A stretch of 64,000 nucleotides of DNA, from assembly GCA_002102555.1 (NCBI GenBank), contig MCFL01000003.1, positions 310,001-374,000 on the forward strand, given 5' to 3'. The notes under the pieces are model-generated. The model had not been told where the DNA came from and did no database searches. It worked only from the letters and a program-made list of their open reading frames with translations. The position numbers were made by a program, and so were the translations under genes. The stretch comes from Catenaria anguillulae PL171 (taxonomy: Eukaryota > Blastocladiomycota > Blastocladiomycetes > Blastocladiales > Catenariaceae). The first letter of the stretch is position 1. The number at the start of each line of letters is the position of its first letter. Positions 22,993 through 37,101 of the stretch are shown one piece after another.

Positions 22993-23639
22993 ATGCCTCC
23001 CAGCCCCCGGCGCAATGCTTCCCCTAGCCCCACTCTCTCTGACTCGACCCTCACTACCGTTCCGGCCAAGCGGTTCGCCGTGACGGCCCTTGACAAGCAG
23101 CGGCAAGAGGTTGAGCGACTCATGAAGAAGCCCGATCAGCATGTCAATATTGACAAAAAGGTCCGCACGCTTCGTGATGAGCTGACACCTACCCGTGATA
23201 TCGTCACCAACATACAAGGTTTGTTCTTGTATTCTTCTGTTGAGTTTTTTTTTTTTGTTCGCAAGCTCACAGACTGGCTTCTCCCCAATCAGGTTCCTCC
23301 GCTGGTGCCGGATCTGGTGACTTCCACGTCTACCGTGCCCATCGTCGTCGCGAGCTCTTGCGCCAACGGATTATGGACGAGGACCTTGCTGCCGAGCAAG
23401 CCGAGACCGAGCATCGTGCCAAGATGGATGCCATCAAGGCTGCCGAAGAGGAGCGCACAGCCAAGCGCCGTGCCAAGCGCCAAAAGCGCAAAAAGAGCAG
23501 TGGCAGCAAAGGCGCTTCCAAGAAGGATGACCGTGACGGGTCCAGCGACGAGGACGAGGACGAGGCCGATGCTGAACGCCCCTCGTCGCCCAAGAAGCTG
23601 CGCACCGATGAGCCCGAACCTGAAGCCAGTTCGGCTTGA
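22993..23639 (+). CDS. PRKRIP1: PRKRIP1-like spliceosome factor (DUF1168)
   Basis: Small basic protein of the PRKRIP1/C114 family, a component of catalytic spliceosomes. Two exons, 22993-23218 and 23293-23639, give 190 aa. The intron, with a T-rich interior, joins NIQ to GSSAGAGSGDFHVYRAHRRR, the family's signature motif, in exact phase. Upstream lies KQRQEVERLMKKPDQHVNID. Downstream is a charged helix (QRIMDEDLAAEQAETEHRAK) that in known structures runs across the spliceosome, then a Lys-rich and acidic tail. The start codon follows a T/C-rich leader and gives a plausible N-terminus. Confidence 0.9.
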
Positions 23640-24904
23640 TTGTACATTCGTTTTTTTTTTTTTTCCTTTCATGGGTACCTTACCGTCCCCTTTCGGTTCG
23701 CTGCAATACATTGCAGTCGTTCTACCCGTCTCGCCTCGATCCAACCCGACCGACCGTGAGCTCTCTGCGTGCTCTCAGATGCTACTTTCTGCCCGCTTGC
23801 CCCCCCCCCCCCCTCCAATTTCCCCGCGCCTTTTGGCCCTTCGACTCATGGTCTGATTCTCATTCGTTGTCTCTTCGTGGCAAGGATGGGCTTCATGCAC
23901 CGCGAAGGTTGCGGGGCAGATCAATTTCAAAACGCTTGAGTTTCGCTACCCCAAAGACTGTTCAGTGTTTTGTTGTAGATAGTAGCCGAGCGACATTCTC
24001 ATCTCACTCTTCCGTCTTTCCCACTGCTATTCCATTCCTTTGCCTCCTTCCCGTCTGAAAATCACCGGAGCTCGCCTTGATTGCCTCCATGGCGTCTCTG
24101 GTAATCTCGACTGGGGATACTGGCTGTGGCTCCCAATCCTTTTCGCGCTGGGGCTGCCTTGTTGACCCACGGCCCTTGCGCTCAAAGCGGGGCCCTCATT
24201 CCCCACTTCCCTTTTGGCCATGATGGCTTGCTGCTTTACCTTGCTCGACGATTCGCAATGATGAAATGCCTTTAATTTTAACTAGAGTCAAGCAATGAGC
24301 TAAATGCTTTGATTTTATGGCACTTATTCTGATGGCGATATCGTTTTTTCTTTTGATTGGGCTCCTTTCTTTGCCCAATCTCTTGCTATTTCCTTATCAT
24401 TCTTGACTACACCACATTTCTACAAGTATGTGCGAGTTGAAAAGTGTTAGTGGCGACGGGTCATTCAGCCAGCCATCATTCAAGCCAGGCATAAAGCTGG
24501 CTGTCAACAGGGTTCGTCGTGGCAAATCTGCCCAATACCTCTACATCTTGAGCCAAGTGGCAGACGTTTCCTGGGCTTGGCCTGACTGCCATGGTTGTGG
24601 CGGTGGCAAGTCAACGTTCGTATTAAACAAGCTCCGGGTCGGATGATGAAAATAGCAGCGGCGGCACATGCGACGATGCGATGGTCGACCTCAGAAGGAG
24701 CATCAGAGATCAACGGGCAAGATGCAGTTGGCAGGTGATGGACTGCGAGACGGGAGTCAGATTCCCATCCATCATTGGCGAAACCATCAATCGCTGGTCG
24801 CGTTGATCTCCGCATCGCGTGCCAGCATGAGTGTCAGCACCAACAAAAAGGAGGTGTCGCCGTCCCTCGCTATCGGTTGGTTGGTTGGCTATTGACTTTG
24901 CGCC
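23640..24904. other. 1.2-kb intergenic region
   Basis: Contains long T and C homopolymers near 23650 and 23802 and an AT-richer patch at 24240-24360. Short open frames (for example 24428-24646) have no recognisable protein features. It probably holds the PRKRIP1 3' UTR and the LYS12 promoter. Confidence 0.4.
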
Positions 24905-26335
<1,431 letters not shown>

Positions 26336-26472
26336 GGGGTGTGCGGAAAATGAATTTTAGCATGCACTTGTTGGGCATCCACATACATCAGGAGACATTG
26401 GACAAGATCAATTGAGGCTAGAGTTTAACAAGTATACTTTCCCATTCACGACTTGCCCGAGACTCCATCCCT

Positions 26473-28064
26473 TCAGATCTTCATATCCGCCGCGGTAATC
26501 TCACCACCCGAAAAGAAGGGCATCCACCGCGACGTCCGCGCCTGATACACTCTGTACCACGGATACTTGCTCGCCGTCAAGTATTCAGTCAAGGCCGTCG
26601 ATCCGTTGAAAAGCATCCACAAGTTGACTGCGCCAGCGAGCGAGTACCGAACCACGGGCACAATGAGAATGCGCGTTGCGCCACGGCAAAAGATGAGCAC
26701 CGATCGCCAGTCTTGGGTAAGGGCGATTCCCGAGGAGACGGGTGTCGGGAAATTGAGCTTTTGCGAGGACGTGAAGGAGACATAGACCGAGGCGACAGCA
26801 AACAGGTGCAGGCAGAACCACAGGCTGATTTCGCCAAAAAAGTTGGGGTGACGCGCTGTAAGGTGATGTTGAAATGAGTGAGTGTGAACAAGAGAAAGCG
26901 TCGGGCCAGGCAACGTAGACTTGACGCACAATACTTCCACAACCCGGTCGTCGGGAATCCCACGCTGTACGGGAACTCAACCTTGCTCAAGTACTCTGGC
27001 TGATTGACATCCACAACGGGTGCCGCCTCCTTTTGCTTTTGCTGAAAGTTGGACTGGACCTTGGACTTTGTCAACTCTTGCGCTTGGATTGACGATGCGC
27101 CCAATCCGACAGACGGCTTGGACATGGACACCCCCAAGACGCCACGGTCAGACCCTTCCTTTGCCTTTGCGAGCTGGCGATACTTTTCGGTTTGGAAGGC
27201 CCACTGCTGGTTATCAGCAATGGTTTCCAAGGCAATGCAACCGAGCGAGAGGATCAGGGCGCCGTGTCAAACCAGTTCCAAGGCGTGTGAATAGCATTGT
27301 CCTTGTTGAGAAGGTGGAGCGGGCGGTACCGCACATTCCATGCTTCCATTCTACATTGATGCACGGAAGATAATGTGAGAATGAGCGCGCCAATGGCGAT
27401 GTCGATTCGAGGCATGAAACGTACGAGATGGGAGCGACAATGGCCCAAAGAAGCACGCTCTGGTACCCGGAAATGAAGACGACATTGAAGATGTGCCAGG
27501 CAATGTCACCGGCCAGTCCGTACGGGTCTTGATGAGCGCGCGCAGCCACGGCCACCGGTAATCCTCGTGTCCGTTTTGGTAGCCGCCCTTGCGTGCAAAG
27601 TTGAATGTCAACGCAAGCCCCAGATGGTGGTCACGGCGGCAATGGCGGTTAGGCGAGCATCCTATTCATGTAGTAGTTGACACCGGGTCAGCCTCGTCAA
27701 CGTAGGGTCAGTGATTGGGAGATCCCAAGGAAAACGTACAAAGTACGGGAAGACTGAATGACGAAAATCCACGCATAGACAAACGGAACAATACTCCAAA
27801 GTCGGTCGACGCTAGAGTAGTTGCCCGTAGCCGTGGACATGCCCAGAGTGTAGACAATCATGGCAAAGAGGACATGCAGCGACAGGGTGAGCGGATGCTC
27901 GATCAGGACGTGATTTTCGAACCATTCGGCGGGCGAGTTGAGGGCGGGTTGGACGATTTCGTAGTAGATGAGGAACGGATGGATCGTGAATGAGCAATGT
28001 TGGACAGGTAGGTCGAAACCAAGTGGGTCAGGGCCGGGTAGGCGCCGGCAGTGTAGGAAGCCAT
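26473..28064 (-). pseudogene. DUF1295 (steroid 5-alpha-reductase-like) membrane protein, frame-broken
   Basis: Polytopic membrane protein of the DUF1295 family, which shares the C-terminal fold of steroid 5-alpha reductases; its substrate is unknown. Recognisable pieces in order on the minus strand are: FENHVLIEHPLTLSLHVLFA and WSIVPFVYAWIFVIQS; FNFARKGGYQNGHEDYRWPW; HIFNVVFISGYQSVLLWAIV; IADNQQWAFQTEKYRQLAKA; and GLWKY joined by an intron (donor GTGCGTCAAG near 26940) to SRHPNFFGEISLWF. KYPWYRVYQ lies at the end. At least three or four one-base frame changes separate these pieces (about 28005, 27615, 27530, 27265). That is more than in any neighbour of similar size. Either the gene is decayed or this stretch is poorly sequenced. 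The start at 28064 (MASYTAGAYPALTHLVS) is tentative. Confidence 0.6.
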
Positions 28065-28329
28065 GGTTTGTCGAAACGCGTCGAGGTTGGGGGTGGCGGC
28101 GCTCGAGAATTACGTTGGTGGTGGCGATGCAGTCGGCGGCAGGACGGCGCAGACAAGCAAAGTGCGAATGAGAGTTTGCGAGGGGAGCAATTGCTCTCGC
28201 TGAGGCGGTAAGTGATTGATCGAATACGGAATCGATCGAATGGTCACGGGGTGACTGGAGTGCCAGTGGGATGAGCGGCAGTCCAGAACGAGGATGACCG
28301 CGGTCTTCAAGAATCAATACATACGCATG

Positions 28330-28760
28330 CATTGATCCACAGTGGAGAGAAGGAGAAGGAGAGGGGGGGGGCTGCCTTCAAGTTGACCCCTTTCCCGTGG
28401 GCGATGCAGTTTGCATGGATTGACGGCGGTGGCAAACTGTCTGTCAGCCGCAGTCCCGTGTCCCTGTCGATCACATCATTTTGGACGGCAGTCATTGCCG
28501 ACGGCATTACAGTATCCAATGCAGCTCTGGCATGACTTGCCATGGTGCATATACATACTGACCTCGGTAAAGTGAAAATGGATAAAATCAGCCTCCATCT
28601 TGTGAAGTTCGACGAGTGTGTCTTCAATCGCAGCCTGCTGGTCGCTTGGCAGCGAGACAAACCTTGGAAGAGGGTTGGTGGATGAAACAAGATTTGGGTT
28701 AAATACAGGGGATACTCGCACGCAACACAATAACAACTCAAGCACACACACAGCAGCATG
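28330..28760 (-). other. possible small unrecognised coding exon(s)
   Basis: A protein-like stretch, SDQQAAIEDTLVELHKMEADF followed by IHFHFTE (about 28665-28560, minus strand), is followed by a possible donor GTCAGTATG. I could not find partner exons that give a convincing whole protein. It may be a small gene downstream of SMD3 or a chance open frame. Confidence 0.2.
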
Positions 28761-28893
28761 GCATGGCACGGCATATCCAGCCACGATGCTACGCCTACCT
28801 CCGGACAGAGAGTCCCCGACCGCGAGCTACACAGATACGGATATGCAACAGTGACATGATTAGAAACAATGAATCTCCTTTGAACCTGAGCAG

Positions 28894-29336
28894 TCAAGTT
28901 CTTGGCAACGCACTTGCTCCACCTCGGCCCACGGGGCCCTTGCCACCACGCTTGAGACCAACCCCAGTCCCACGTTGCCCAATCTTTTTGAACATGGGAG
29001 CATTCTTGAGCATGTCGGGGACAATGAACCACCGGCAATGTGATCCGCGCACGAAAATGTGCTCGAGCTGCTGTACACGGCCATCGCGGCGAGTGACGGT
29101 GACTTCCTTGAGCTGGATGTTCATGTTGTCTTCGGCTACATGAAAGAGTGGCATTGGGCACGGCGAGCAGTCAGCTAGCTGCAGAGGAGGAAGTTGTTGG
29201 AATCGGATCGGGCATGGAGGGAGGGAGACCAACCTTCGTGCAGCTTGCCGCGGTAAGTTTCGCCCGTCTTGAGCTCGACCGTGATAACGTGGCCGATCGC
29301 CTCGTGGAGCAGCTTGACGGGGACGCCGATAGACAT
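28894..29336 (-). CDS. SMD3: spliceosomal core protein SmD3
   Basis: Sm-fold protein of the heptameric ring of U1, U2, U4 and U5 snRNPs. Two exons (29336-29234 and 29135-28894) give 114 aa. The Sm1 motif spans [20 protein letters not shown] and [10 protein letters not shown]. The intron joins HE to [20 protein letters not shown] in phase. The Sm2 motif is [18 protein letters not shown], followed by KNAPMFKK, as in SmD3 proteins. The Gly/Arg-rich C-terminal tail is expected for methylation-dependent SMN/PRMT5 assembly. It is divergent from RPC25. Confidence 0.95.
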
Positions 29337-29777
29337 GGTATGGTCGGAATACGAGGGAATGCAATTGCTGGGGGAAAGTATTGGGGCATTCAACAGCTGT
29401 ACGAGTACATGGCAAATGATGAAGGTTCGAAAACAACTCCTCGTTTACGACATCTCCGTTAACTGACAGGAAAGGGGTCGTCGAGTCGGATCGGCGGGCC
29501 ATCACACCGCTTTACCTAGAGACATCATATAGACATGACATTGGCCAGCGATATCCTTGTCAGCTGGATTCCATGTCGGTATGTCCTCTCGCACACGCAA
29601 TGAATCGGTCGTCCATGCACTGCTCTGGGCAACATTGAGCACTCGTCCTCCACTTGCATCTCACCGCGCTCCCGCCAATCGAGCCGCTCGCTGCCCCGAG
29701 TTGCCCAACGCTCGACCTCACCTTGACTCCATCCGTCCAACCCAACCAGCTCTCTCCCGCTCCCGCTGCCAAACATT
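29337..29777. promoter_or_regulatory. shared divergent promoter, SMD3 / RPC25
   Basis: A 441-nt gap between divergent start codons of two RNA-metabolism genes must hold both promoters. No named element is obvious. Confidence 0.45.
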
Positions 29778-30732
29778 ATGTTTGTTCTGGCCGAATTCAA
29801 GGACACGATCCGGGTCATGCCAGAGGACCTGCGCAAGCCCAGGGAAAAGGCCATCGAGGACGAAGTCAATGCAAAGTATGCCAACAAGGTCTTCCACAAT
29901 GTCGGGCTTTGTGTTTGCTTGCACGAGCTGCTGCATGTCGCCGATGGCATTGTCCAGCACACGGAGGGTTCAGCTTATTACAAGGGTTTGTGATTTTCAA
30001 ACGTTGTTAGCGTTGCCGGCATGGCTGGTTGACTGATTCTGGGACGCTAATATGTTTTGGCTGTTTGTTGACCGTAGTTCGATTCACAATGGTTGTCTTT
30101 CGCCCCTTCCCTGGCGAAGTTCTCGTTGGTGAGATCAAGTCGAGTTCTCGGGATGGCGTAAGAGGTACATGTTTTTCGCCCATTGCCCTTACATGTCAAT
30201 CTGCTGACACCTGATGCGATCCTTTTTGTATTTGTTCTCAGTATCAACCACCTTCTTTGACGACATTCTCATCCCGCCAACCTTCCTGCCAACCCCCAAG
30301 TCATTGTATGTCACCCTCATTCATTCCTGCCTCACTTACTCTTGTCCCGCACTCATCAACCTATTGCACCCCCCCCCCCTCCCCCCTCCCAATCAATCAA
30401 ACAGCGACGAAGTCGAACAAGTCTGGGTCTGGGAATATGAAGGCCAAAAGCTGTACCTGGACGCCAACGAAACCGTCCGCGTGCAAGTCCAATCCGTCGA
30501 ATTCAAGGAGATCCGCCCCGATGCAGCAAAGCGAGGCGACGGCAAGCTTGCCGCCCCTCCTGCGCCCGCCCAGCAGCAGCCGCAAACTAGTTTATTGGGC
30601 AATGTTGCAGAAACAAGCCAACCACAAGAGGATTTGGCGGTCGTCGAGGTGCCGTTCAAGGTCATTGGCGATATGAGTGGGCAAGGGTTAGGCCCATTGT
30701 CGTGGTGGCCGGATGATGATCAGTACGAGTAA
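29778..30732 (+). CDS. RPC25: RNA polymerase III subunit RPC25 (RPC8)
   Basis: Stalk subunit of RNA polymerase III, partner of RPC17 and homologue of Rpb7, needed for initiation. Four exons (29778-29985, 30078-30164, 30242-30305, 30405-30732) give 228 aa in one frame. The N-terminal tip domain begins MFVLAEFKDTIRVMPEDL, followed by KVFHNVGLCVCLHELLHVAD. The OB/S1 domain starts VRFTMVVFRPFPGEVLVGEI, then FFDDILIPPTFL and DEVEQVWVWEYEGQKLYLDA, ending in SGQGLGPLSWWPDD, a family-specific C-terminus. The third intron contains a long C tract before its CAG acceptor. Confidence 0.94.
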
Positions 30733-31085
30733 TGCTTATTGTGAACTGGCCATTTATCATGATCATGTTTCCACATTAATTTATTTTGTCTATATTCCAG
30801 TTGAATGGACTGCAAATCAAGGAAATTGGGGAAAAAAGGGGGAGCGCAAGTCAAACCGATAAACACAAAAGGCAATTGTCAAGTACGGCGGCGGGTACAA
30901 AATCCAGTGGATGGAATCGGCGAGTGAAGGAGCGAGGAAGACGAATAGTGTGATCAAGTGAGATGTGAGGGAAGGGAGGAAAACGGCTTGGAAAATACTC
31001 GGACGACGCAAAGAAAAGAAAAAAAAGAAAAGTTTTGAAGCATAGGAAACCAAGTAGCCAACACAAATGGTGAAACGAGACACAG

Positions 31086-34000
31086 TTACCGCGGGCGCTT
31101 TGGTCGCGAAATGGTGCCAACGCGCATCATGGACCCACCCACCATCATGTCCTTTTCTTCAGTTGGTCCAACCTCGTCCATGGGCGGTGAGCTGGCGGGT
31201 GTCGACGATACGGGCGGCTCGTACGAATCTTGCGACGCATGCCGACTCATGGTCGTGCTGCTGGGTGCTGCGGCAGCAGCTGCACGTTGTTCTTCTTCCT
31301 GCTGCATCATGGACGTCATGATGGTCTGCTCAACGGCCTTTTGCTCATCCAACCACGTGCGAATCTCTGGGTCGGATTCGGCACGCACGCGCAAAATGGA
31401 CAGCACAGCAAACAGCGGGTAGTGCAGCGGGTCGCTTGGCGCAATAGACCCGGCAACCGACTTGAGCGACGGCTCGCGCATCAGCATCGTATTGCGGCGG
31501 TTGTTGCCGGCATGGTGACCTGGCTGCTGCATGTGATGCGGGTGGTGTACAATCGAGTACCGACCATTGTGCATGGCCATCATGGTTGGAGGGCGGGCAA
31601 GCACAGACAGTGGGCGGTTTTGCGCAGCTTGGATCCGGGCGAGCGCACCAGGGCGGCGCGTCACTGTGTTTTCACTGGGCGCAATAAATGTGCGCGTGGC
31701 GCCGGGAGAGCCTCCCGATGCGGCAGACAGGTTGTAGTGCGGGACGGCGGGCACAGGCGGCGGCACAGCAGCCGAGCTGCCGCCCGTCTTGCGCCGTTGC
31801 AATGTGCCGGGCGACTCCTTGAACAAGTTCTTGTCAAACAAGACCGACTGGCGATCTGACGTGATGCGGGCAAGCAGCGGGTCGACCTTTGTAGGGGCAC
31901 GACGCAGGGTTGTTGCACCGCCACGTGGAAGCGACATGGAGCCCGTAGCAATGGGCGGTGGTGACGTGGGAGGCGACATGCCCGGTGTGCGGTTGAGCGA
32001 CATGGCGGCAAAGTGCTGGCGTGTGGGCGACGACAGGGCCACCTGATCTGCCGCCATGGCGGCTTCCTCGGCTTCGAGCCTGGCCTGCTCGGCAATCCGC
32101 TGCGACTTGAAGTCGAGGTAGCTCATGATGTTGCTGAGATACTCTTGCTGCAACTCGTCCGTGTCCATGGCATACCGCGACAACAGCACCAGTAGATAAG
32201 ATTGCGGGGCTGGTGCGCGTTGGGCGGTTGTCAATGTGCCCTCGTCGTCGGTCGGTTGTGGCAGCTGGTCGTCCACAGGGAACAATGTGTCACGGCACCG
32301 AACCAGGACAGATTGGAGCCACTCGACATACGGCAACGGCCGTTCCTTGAGCTGGTCACCGGCCTTGTTGCGCAACACGTGCTGAGCCATGCGCGATGAC
32401 AACGTCGACCAGATGCCGTCACGCAGCTGATCGGCAAGTGCGGCGCCCGAGCGGTCTGGTCCTTCAAGATCGCGGATCGTTTTGCCAACGGCTGCCAGAT
32501 ACTGGTTGAGGTCGTCCATTTTGGCCAGACGGAACCGTGTCAGAGCAGCCTCCTCAGAGCGAAGCATGGACAAGCTCATGGGAGACGACGTTGACGTGGA
32601 AATGGAGCTAGATCCCGGTGTTGGGCTTGACGAACCACTGGTGTTGGATTGAGTGTTGGACCGCTTGAGTGTGTTTTTCACCGAGTCAAACAGAGACGTG
32701 AGCGAGGCTTCGACTTGAGCGACTTGCGCGGGGGCAACGACGTTGGCGGCCGATTGCTGCAGCTGCTGCAAGAATCCACCACGGGCTTGGGTCTTGATAA
32801 ACTTTTTGTACTCCTTGGCAATGCTGAGGATTTGTTGAGCAACCTAAACATTGACAAGAGCAGCCAAGTCATGTCAGAAAACGAAACCAAATCGGATGCG
32901 AAAATTGAAAGTAACAGCACGAAGACGGACCTTGTCAGCAACAACGACCATCAACGAATCAATCGTTTCGGTAATGCGATCCCAGCAGCCCTGGAAATAC
33001 ACCTTGACATAGGCCTGTTCGTCGCGCATCACTTGCAACGTCACGGGCATGTCCGAATCCTCAAACGCCGTCAGCGTCTCCCAATGATCGGCATGCTGCA
33101 ACGTCACAACCACGGTTGCCGACGACTCTTGCACGGGCTCAGCAGCCAAGCCGGCCTCGTCGGCTGCAGCCAACAACCGCAACTCCAACGTGCGCTCATG
33201 TGTAATCGGCACAGCAACACTGTCGCCCCTGGCCTTGGGCTCCACCGTCAACAACAACTCGCCCTCTGCTCTCACCTCCAGAGCATACCCGAGTGGCTTT
33301 CCGTAACATCGATCCTGGCCATGACCTCGTCACCCACAAACGGCGCCAAGTATCCGTCCATGCTCACGTCCGGGATCGCATCAAGCGCGGCCTGCACTGC
33401 ACGTTGGACGCGCCCGAGCTCGTTACGCGCATTCTGCAGCTGGCGCACTTGCAAGGCGAGTGTTCCGCGTGCAAGCGCGGCGCGATCGTGCGGGCCATCG
33501 AGAATATGCCGATACGACAATTGGGCGCCTTGTGTGATGGCCCGCGTAAACACACGGGTCAATGCCTTGATCATGCGCACTACGTGGTGCGAGTTTGGGA
33601 AGGGGAATCCTTGGACGTATTGTAGGTACTTGATGAGCAAGTCCATAAGCTGCTCGAGCGTGGGGCCCAGGGACGATCTTGACCGGTGCATTTCGTCCAC
33701 GTCGTCGCCGCCGCCACCGGCGCCCGAGTTGGCCGCAGCTGCAGCGGCCGCCGCGCCGGCCTGTGCGGCCATGCTCAGGTGCTCGTCAATCTGGACCTCG
33801 ACCTCGTCGCACAAATCGTCCTCGAGCTGCAGCAACCACTCGTCCCAAACAAACTCAATCTCTGGCTTTTCACTGACCAAGTGCAGCTGCAACTCGTGCA
33901 AAAACTCGAGGTGATGCAAATGGTCGGGCGTAAACGAATGCCTGCGCAGCGTCATTTCCTCCTCTGCATACTCGCTCAAGTACGCGCGCGCATCCTCCAT

Positions 34001-36665
34001 CATGTCCTCAACTTTGCGCATGCGCGGTGCTGGTAGCACACGGACGTCAACTCCTCGCGCACCTCCTTGTCGGGCAACCGGATCGGACACAGCTCGCTCG
34101 CCGACATGAGAAACGAGTGCGCCAGTAAAAACGCAATCTGGTTGCGCTGCAAGTCGGGTAGCGGCAACGAACTGACAAAGTGCGGCAACTGCTCGGCACC
34201 GTGGTTGAGGCGCGCCATGAGCTCGCCCGGATCCGTTGCAGAGCCGCCGACCAGGTCGAGCCCAAGCAACCGGCGCGTGTACCCGTGGGCAAATGCCTCG
34301 ACAATTTGGCCCGTGGCGGGCAAGCCCATGAGCTCAATCATGGCGTCGAGGTGCTTGTTGACGGCAAGCACGTGCACGAGATCGGCCACGGCGTCGTCGG
34401 ATGCTTGGCTCACGTACCACTTGCCCTGTCGGACAACACTGGTGATCAAGTTGCGCACGGCCGCTTGGTCGTCAATGGCCATGGTGCGCATTTCGCGCCG
34501 CACAGTGATGGTTGTCTTGTCCATGCGATTCACGAGGCAAGGCCAAAGCGTGGCCACAGGCTGTGACTGTAAGGCGGCAACCACCCATTCGGTCAAGAGC
34601 GCGTCCTTTGTCACGGGCGAGACGCGCCACAGCTGGCACACGCGGTCAAGCAGGGCCTTGGACTTGCGGTCCATGGGCAACTGGTCGTCGGCAGCAAGCA
34701 CTTGCACTTGAATGGTGGCGAGCAGGGATTGCAGCAGCGGGAGCGGCGAGTCGGGGACAAGCACGCGGATCCAGTCGCGTGGCGCACCGGCACTGCCAAT
34801 CAGCGACGCATCGCTCAATGCGCCGGCCGCAATGTCGGATGTGGATACTGAGGTGGCAGACGAGTCGGCAGGCGCCACTGGGCCCATGAGCCGCGCGTTG
34901 GAAGACACAAATTCCATGGAGAGTTGCATGAGCTCTGGGTGTGCATCGGCAAGCAGGGCAATTTCCGCGCGCATGGCCTTGATGATGTGCTGGATGCGTA
35001 GATGGAGTTGGTCGGTCGAAGGGAACTGGTCAGCCAAGAGAAAGCGGGGTGGGGAGCTGGCGGCAAGTCCAGTCGAGGAGCGAGCACCAGAGGTGAGCGA
35101 GGTGAGGGATTCGAGTAGGGCTTTGAGATGGAGGAAGAACATCTATAAAAGAAGAAGAAAGAAAAAGCAATTAGGAATGGCAGACGTCATTGGTGAACGA
35201 GCAAGACAGGTTAAAAGTACCCTCACGTCGACGGGCTGGTAATCCTCATACGGCTCCCAATCAAACAAGTCCATGACGTGTTGCGCCAACGGGCCAACCT
35301 TGAGCGGTGCAAACGGGACGGCGTTTGCAAACGATGGAGACCGCGACCGCCTCTCTTCATTGGCCGCCGCCGCCTCCTTTGCCTCCTTTGCTGCCAAGGA
35401 TGCCTTGGACCCTGGCAACCGGATTCTTGGGACACGACGCCGCTTGTCCTTTGCGGGCTTTTCTGCCGCCGCCGACGTGAGCTTGTGGCGGGCTCGAGGG
35501 CACCCAGCGGTGGCGGAATGTCGCCGTTCATCCAGTCGGCTACATAGGCCACGTTGAAACAGTATTCGGCCAGGATGCGCTGCGAGAGCACGGCCGGATC
35601 GATTTGTGCAGCTGCGCCAAACTCATCGTCGTCGTCTTCGTCCGTGTACATATCTGGAGCATGACTGTTGTCAGTATACGCGCCACCTGACCCTGAGGAG
35701 GTGTCAATGGGATGGTCGACGAGCGTGGGAGCGTTGGTGCTTACGACCGTTGATCCGGATGGGTGCGACACGGGCGGATGGAGCAGGTCGGGAGAAGCGA
35801 GGCGTGTGAGGACTTCGGACGAAGCCATCGTGCGCGTTGTAGCAGCCGACGACGAGAGTGGTGGAGATGCGAGGCGTGCAATGGAAACCGATGCCGAGTG
35901 GGTCGAGACGGAACGTTGCAAGTCGGGAGTGACGGATGGAGCAGGTGCTGCTATGGGAGTCGTTGAGGGTAAGGTGGGCATGGGTGATGCAGGGAGAGCG
36001 GGCAGTTGCGATATGCTGAGTTCCGAGCTTGCTGCCGACGAGCTGTGCGAAGAAGCAGGAGGAGGTGGAGAGGACGGAGAAGCGCTGCTGGTCGACCGTG
36101 GCGGCGTGGGCTTCATGGACCCGTCATGAACCATGGCCAGGGCGGGCATGTCGGGCAGACGAGACAGCGTGGGCGATTTGATGTTGTCGAGGCCGTTGGA
36201 CGAGTCGTGGCGTGGGGACAAGAGGATACTTGGAGCGGGTGCAGGCGATAAGATGGTGACGGAGCCCGTCATGGTGCTCTCCCCGCCCTCTGATGCAAGC
36301 GCGACGGTCGTTCCGCCTCCCCCGACGACAGAGGAGGATGAGGCGGCACCAAAGTCGAGCTCCGACTGTGAGTGGGAGGCGGCGGCCAGAGCCAAGTCGT
36401 CAAAGTCGTCCGAGTCGGGGAGCAGGCCGAGCGAGGCGGGCCCGAGGTCGAGCGAAATGTGCCGCAAGCGGGCAGTCGAGATGGAGACCTCGCCATCGTC
36501 TTCTTCCGCAATCGCAACAGGGGCTTGGACCTGGTTGGCGAGGGGCGAGGGCTTCTTTGCCTTAGTCTTGTCCTTCTTTTTCGATTCGTCGGGCGTGCCA
36601 GACCCCGTGGCGGCCTTCTTGACCGAAGCCGAGAGGTTGGAAAAGCGCTTGAACGCCTTGGACAT
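31086..36665 (-). CDS. large protein of uncertain family, possibly Munc13/Ync13-like
   Basis: I cannot assign this gene with confidence. Starting at 36665 (MSKAFKRFSNLSASVKKAAT), it has a long Ser-rich acidic N-terminus, then FNVAYVADWMNGDIPPP and GPLAQHVMDLFDWEPYEDY. A long helical region contains LLTEWVVAALQSQPVA and FVWDEWLLQLEDDLCDEVEV. YLQYVQGFPFPNSHHVVRMI and QLQNARNELGRVQRAVQ come next, then a beta-rich segment (AEGELLLTVEPKARGDSVAV), more helices (WDRITETIDSLMVVVADK joined to VAQQILSIAKEYKKF by an intron at about 32931-32844), and a low-complexity tail. The order helical - C2-like - helical recalls the MHD1-C2-MHD2 layout of Munc13/Ync13 exocytosis proteins, but no single motif is decisive. 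Another intron lies near 35220-35145. Frame breaks occur near 35500 and 34030. Confidence 0.4.
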
Positions 36666-37101
36666 TGGACTTGTTGAGCTTGAGTATATTCCAGTCTTCA
36701 GATGGATGGGCGGATATTCTGTGGGATTGACATTGCATTGACAGATGCGACAGATTCGACAGATAAATACGACAGAGGAGGAGTGGCGGCATTCCAATGT
36801 CACTACTCTAAGAAAGTACATAGTACTTCCAAAGTCGGTAACGGTTGCCAACCAGTTACGTGTATGGACGGAGGGTGGCTCGTGCCATCATGATGTGCTC
36901 TGTCAGTCATGAAATGAAACACCCGTGGCGCCCACAGTCAACCCCAATGACTTCACTCTATGTCTGTTTCCCAACGGTGGAAGCCGATCGAAGGGCATGG
37001 CTGATCGGACTGAAATCATCACCCAAGAATCCTTGTACCAAGCTAAAAACAATTAACGAAAAATTCCAGACACAGTAACACCACACCACGAACCTATCGC
37101 A
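36666..37101. promoter_or_regulatory. divergent promoter region, Munc13-like gene / PAM18
   Basis: About 435 nt between divergent start codons. No gene or repeat visible. Confidence 0.4.

Noticed and set aside
23802-23813. long C homopolymer, also C tracts at 30369-30379 and 49980-49988
   Set aside because: Considered as regulatory or i-motif elements, but they lie in introns or 3' regions and look like ordinary polypyrimidine or slippage tracts.
24428-24646. 72-codon plus-strand open frame with GCGGGKST, resembling a P-loop
   Set aside because: The glycine-rich run is isolated; no Walker B or other nucleotide-binding domain features and no splice partners.
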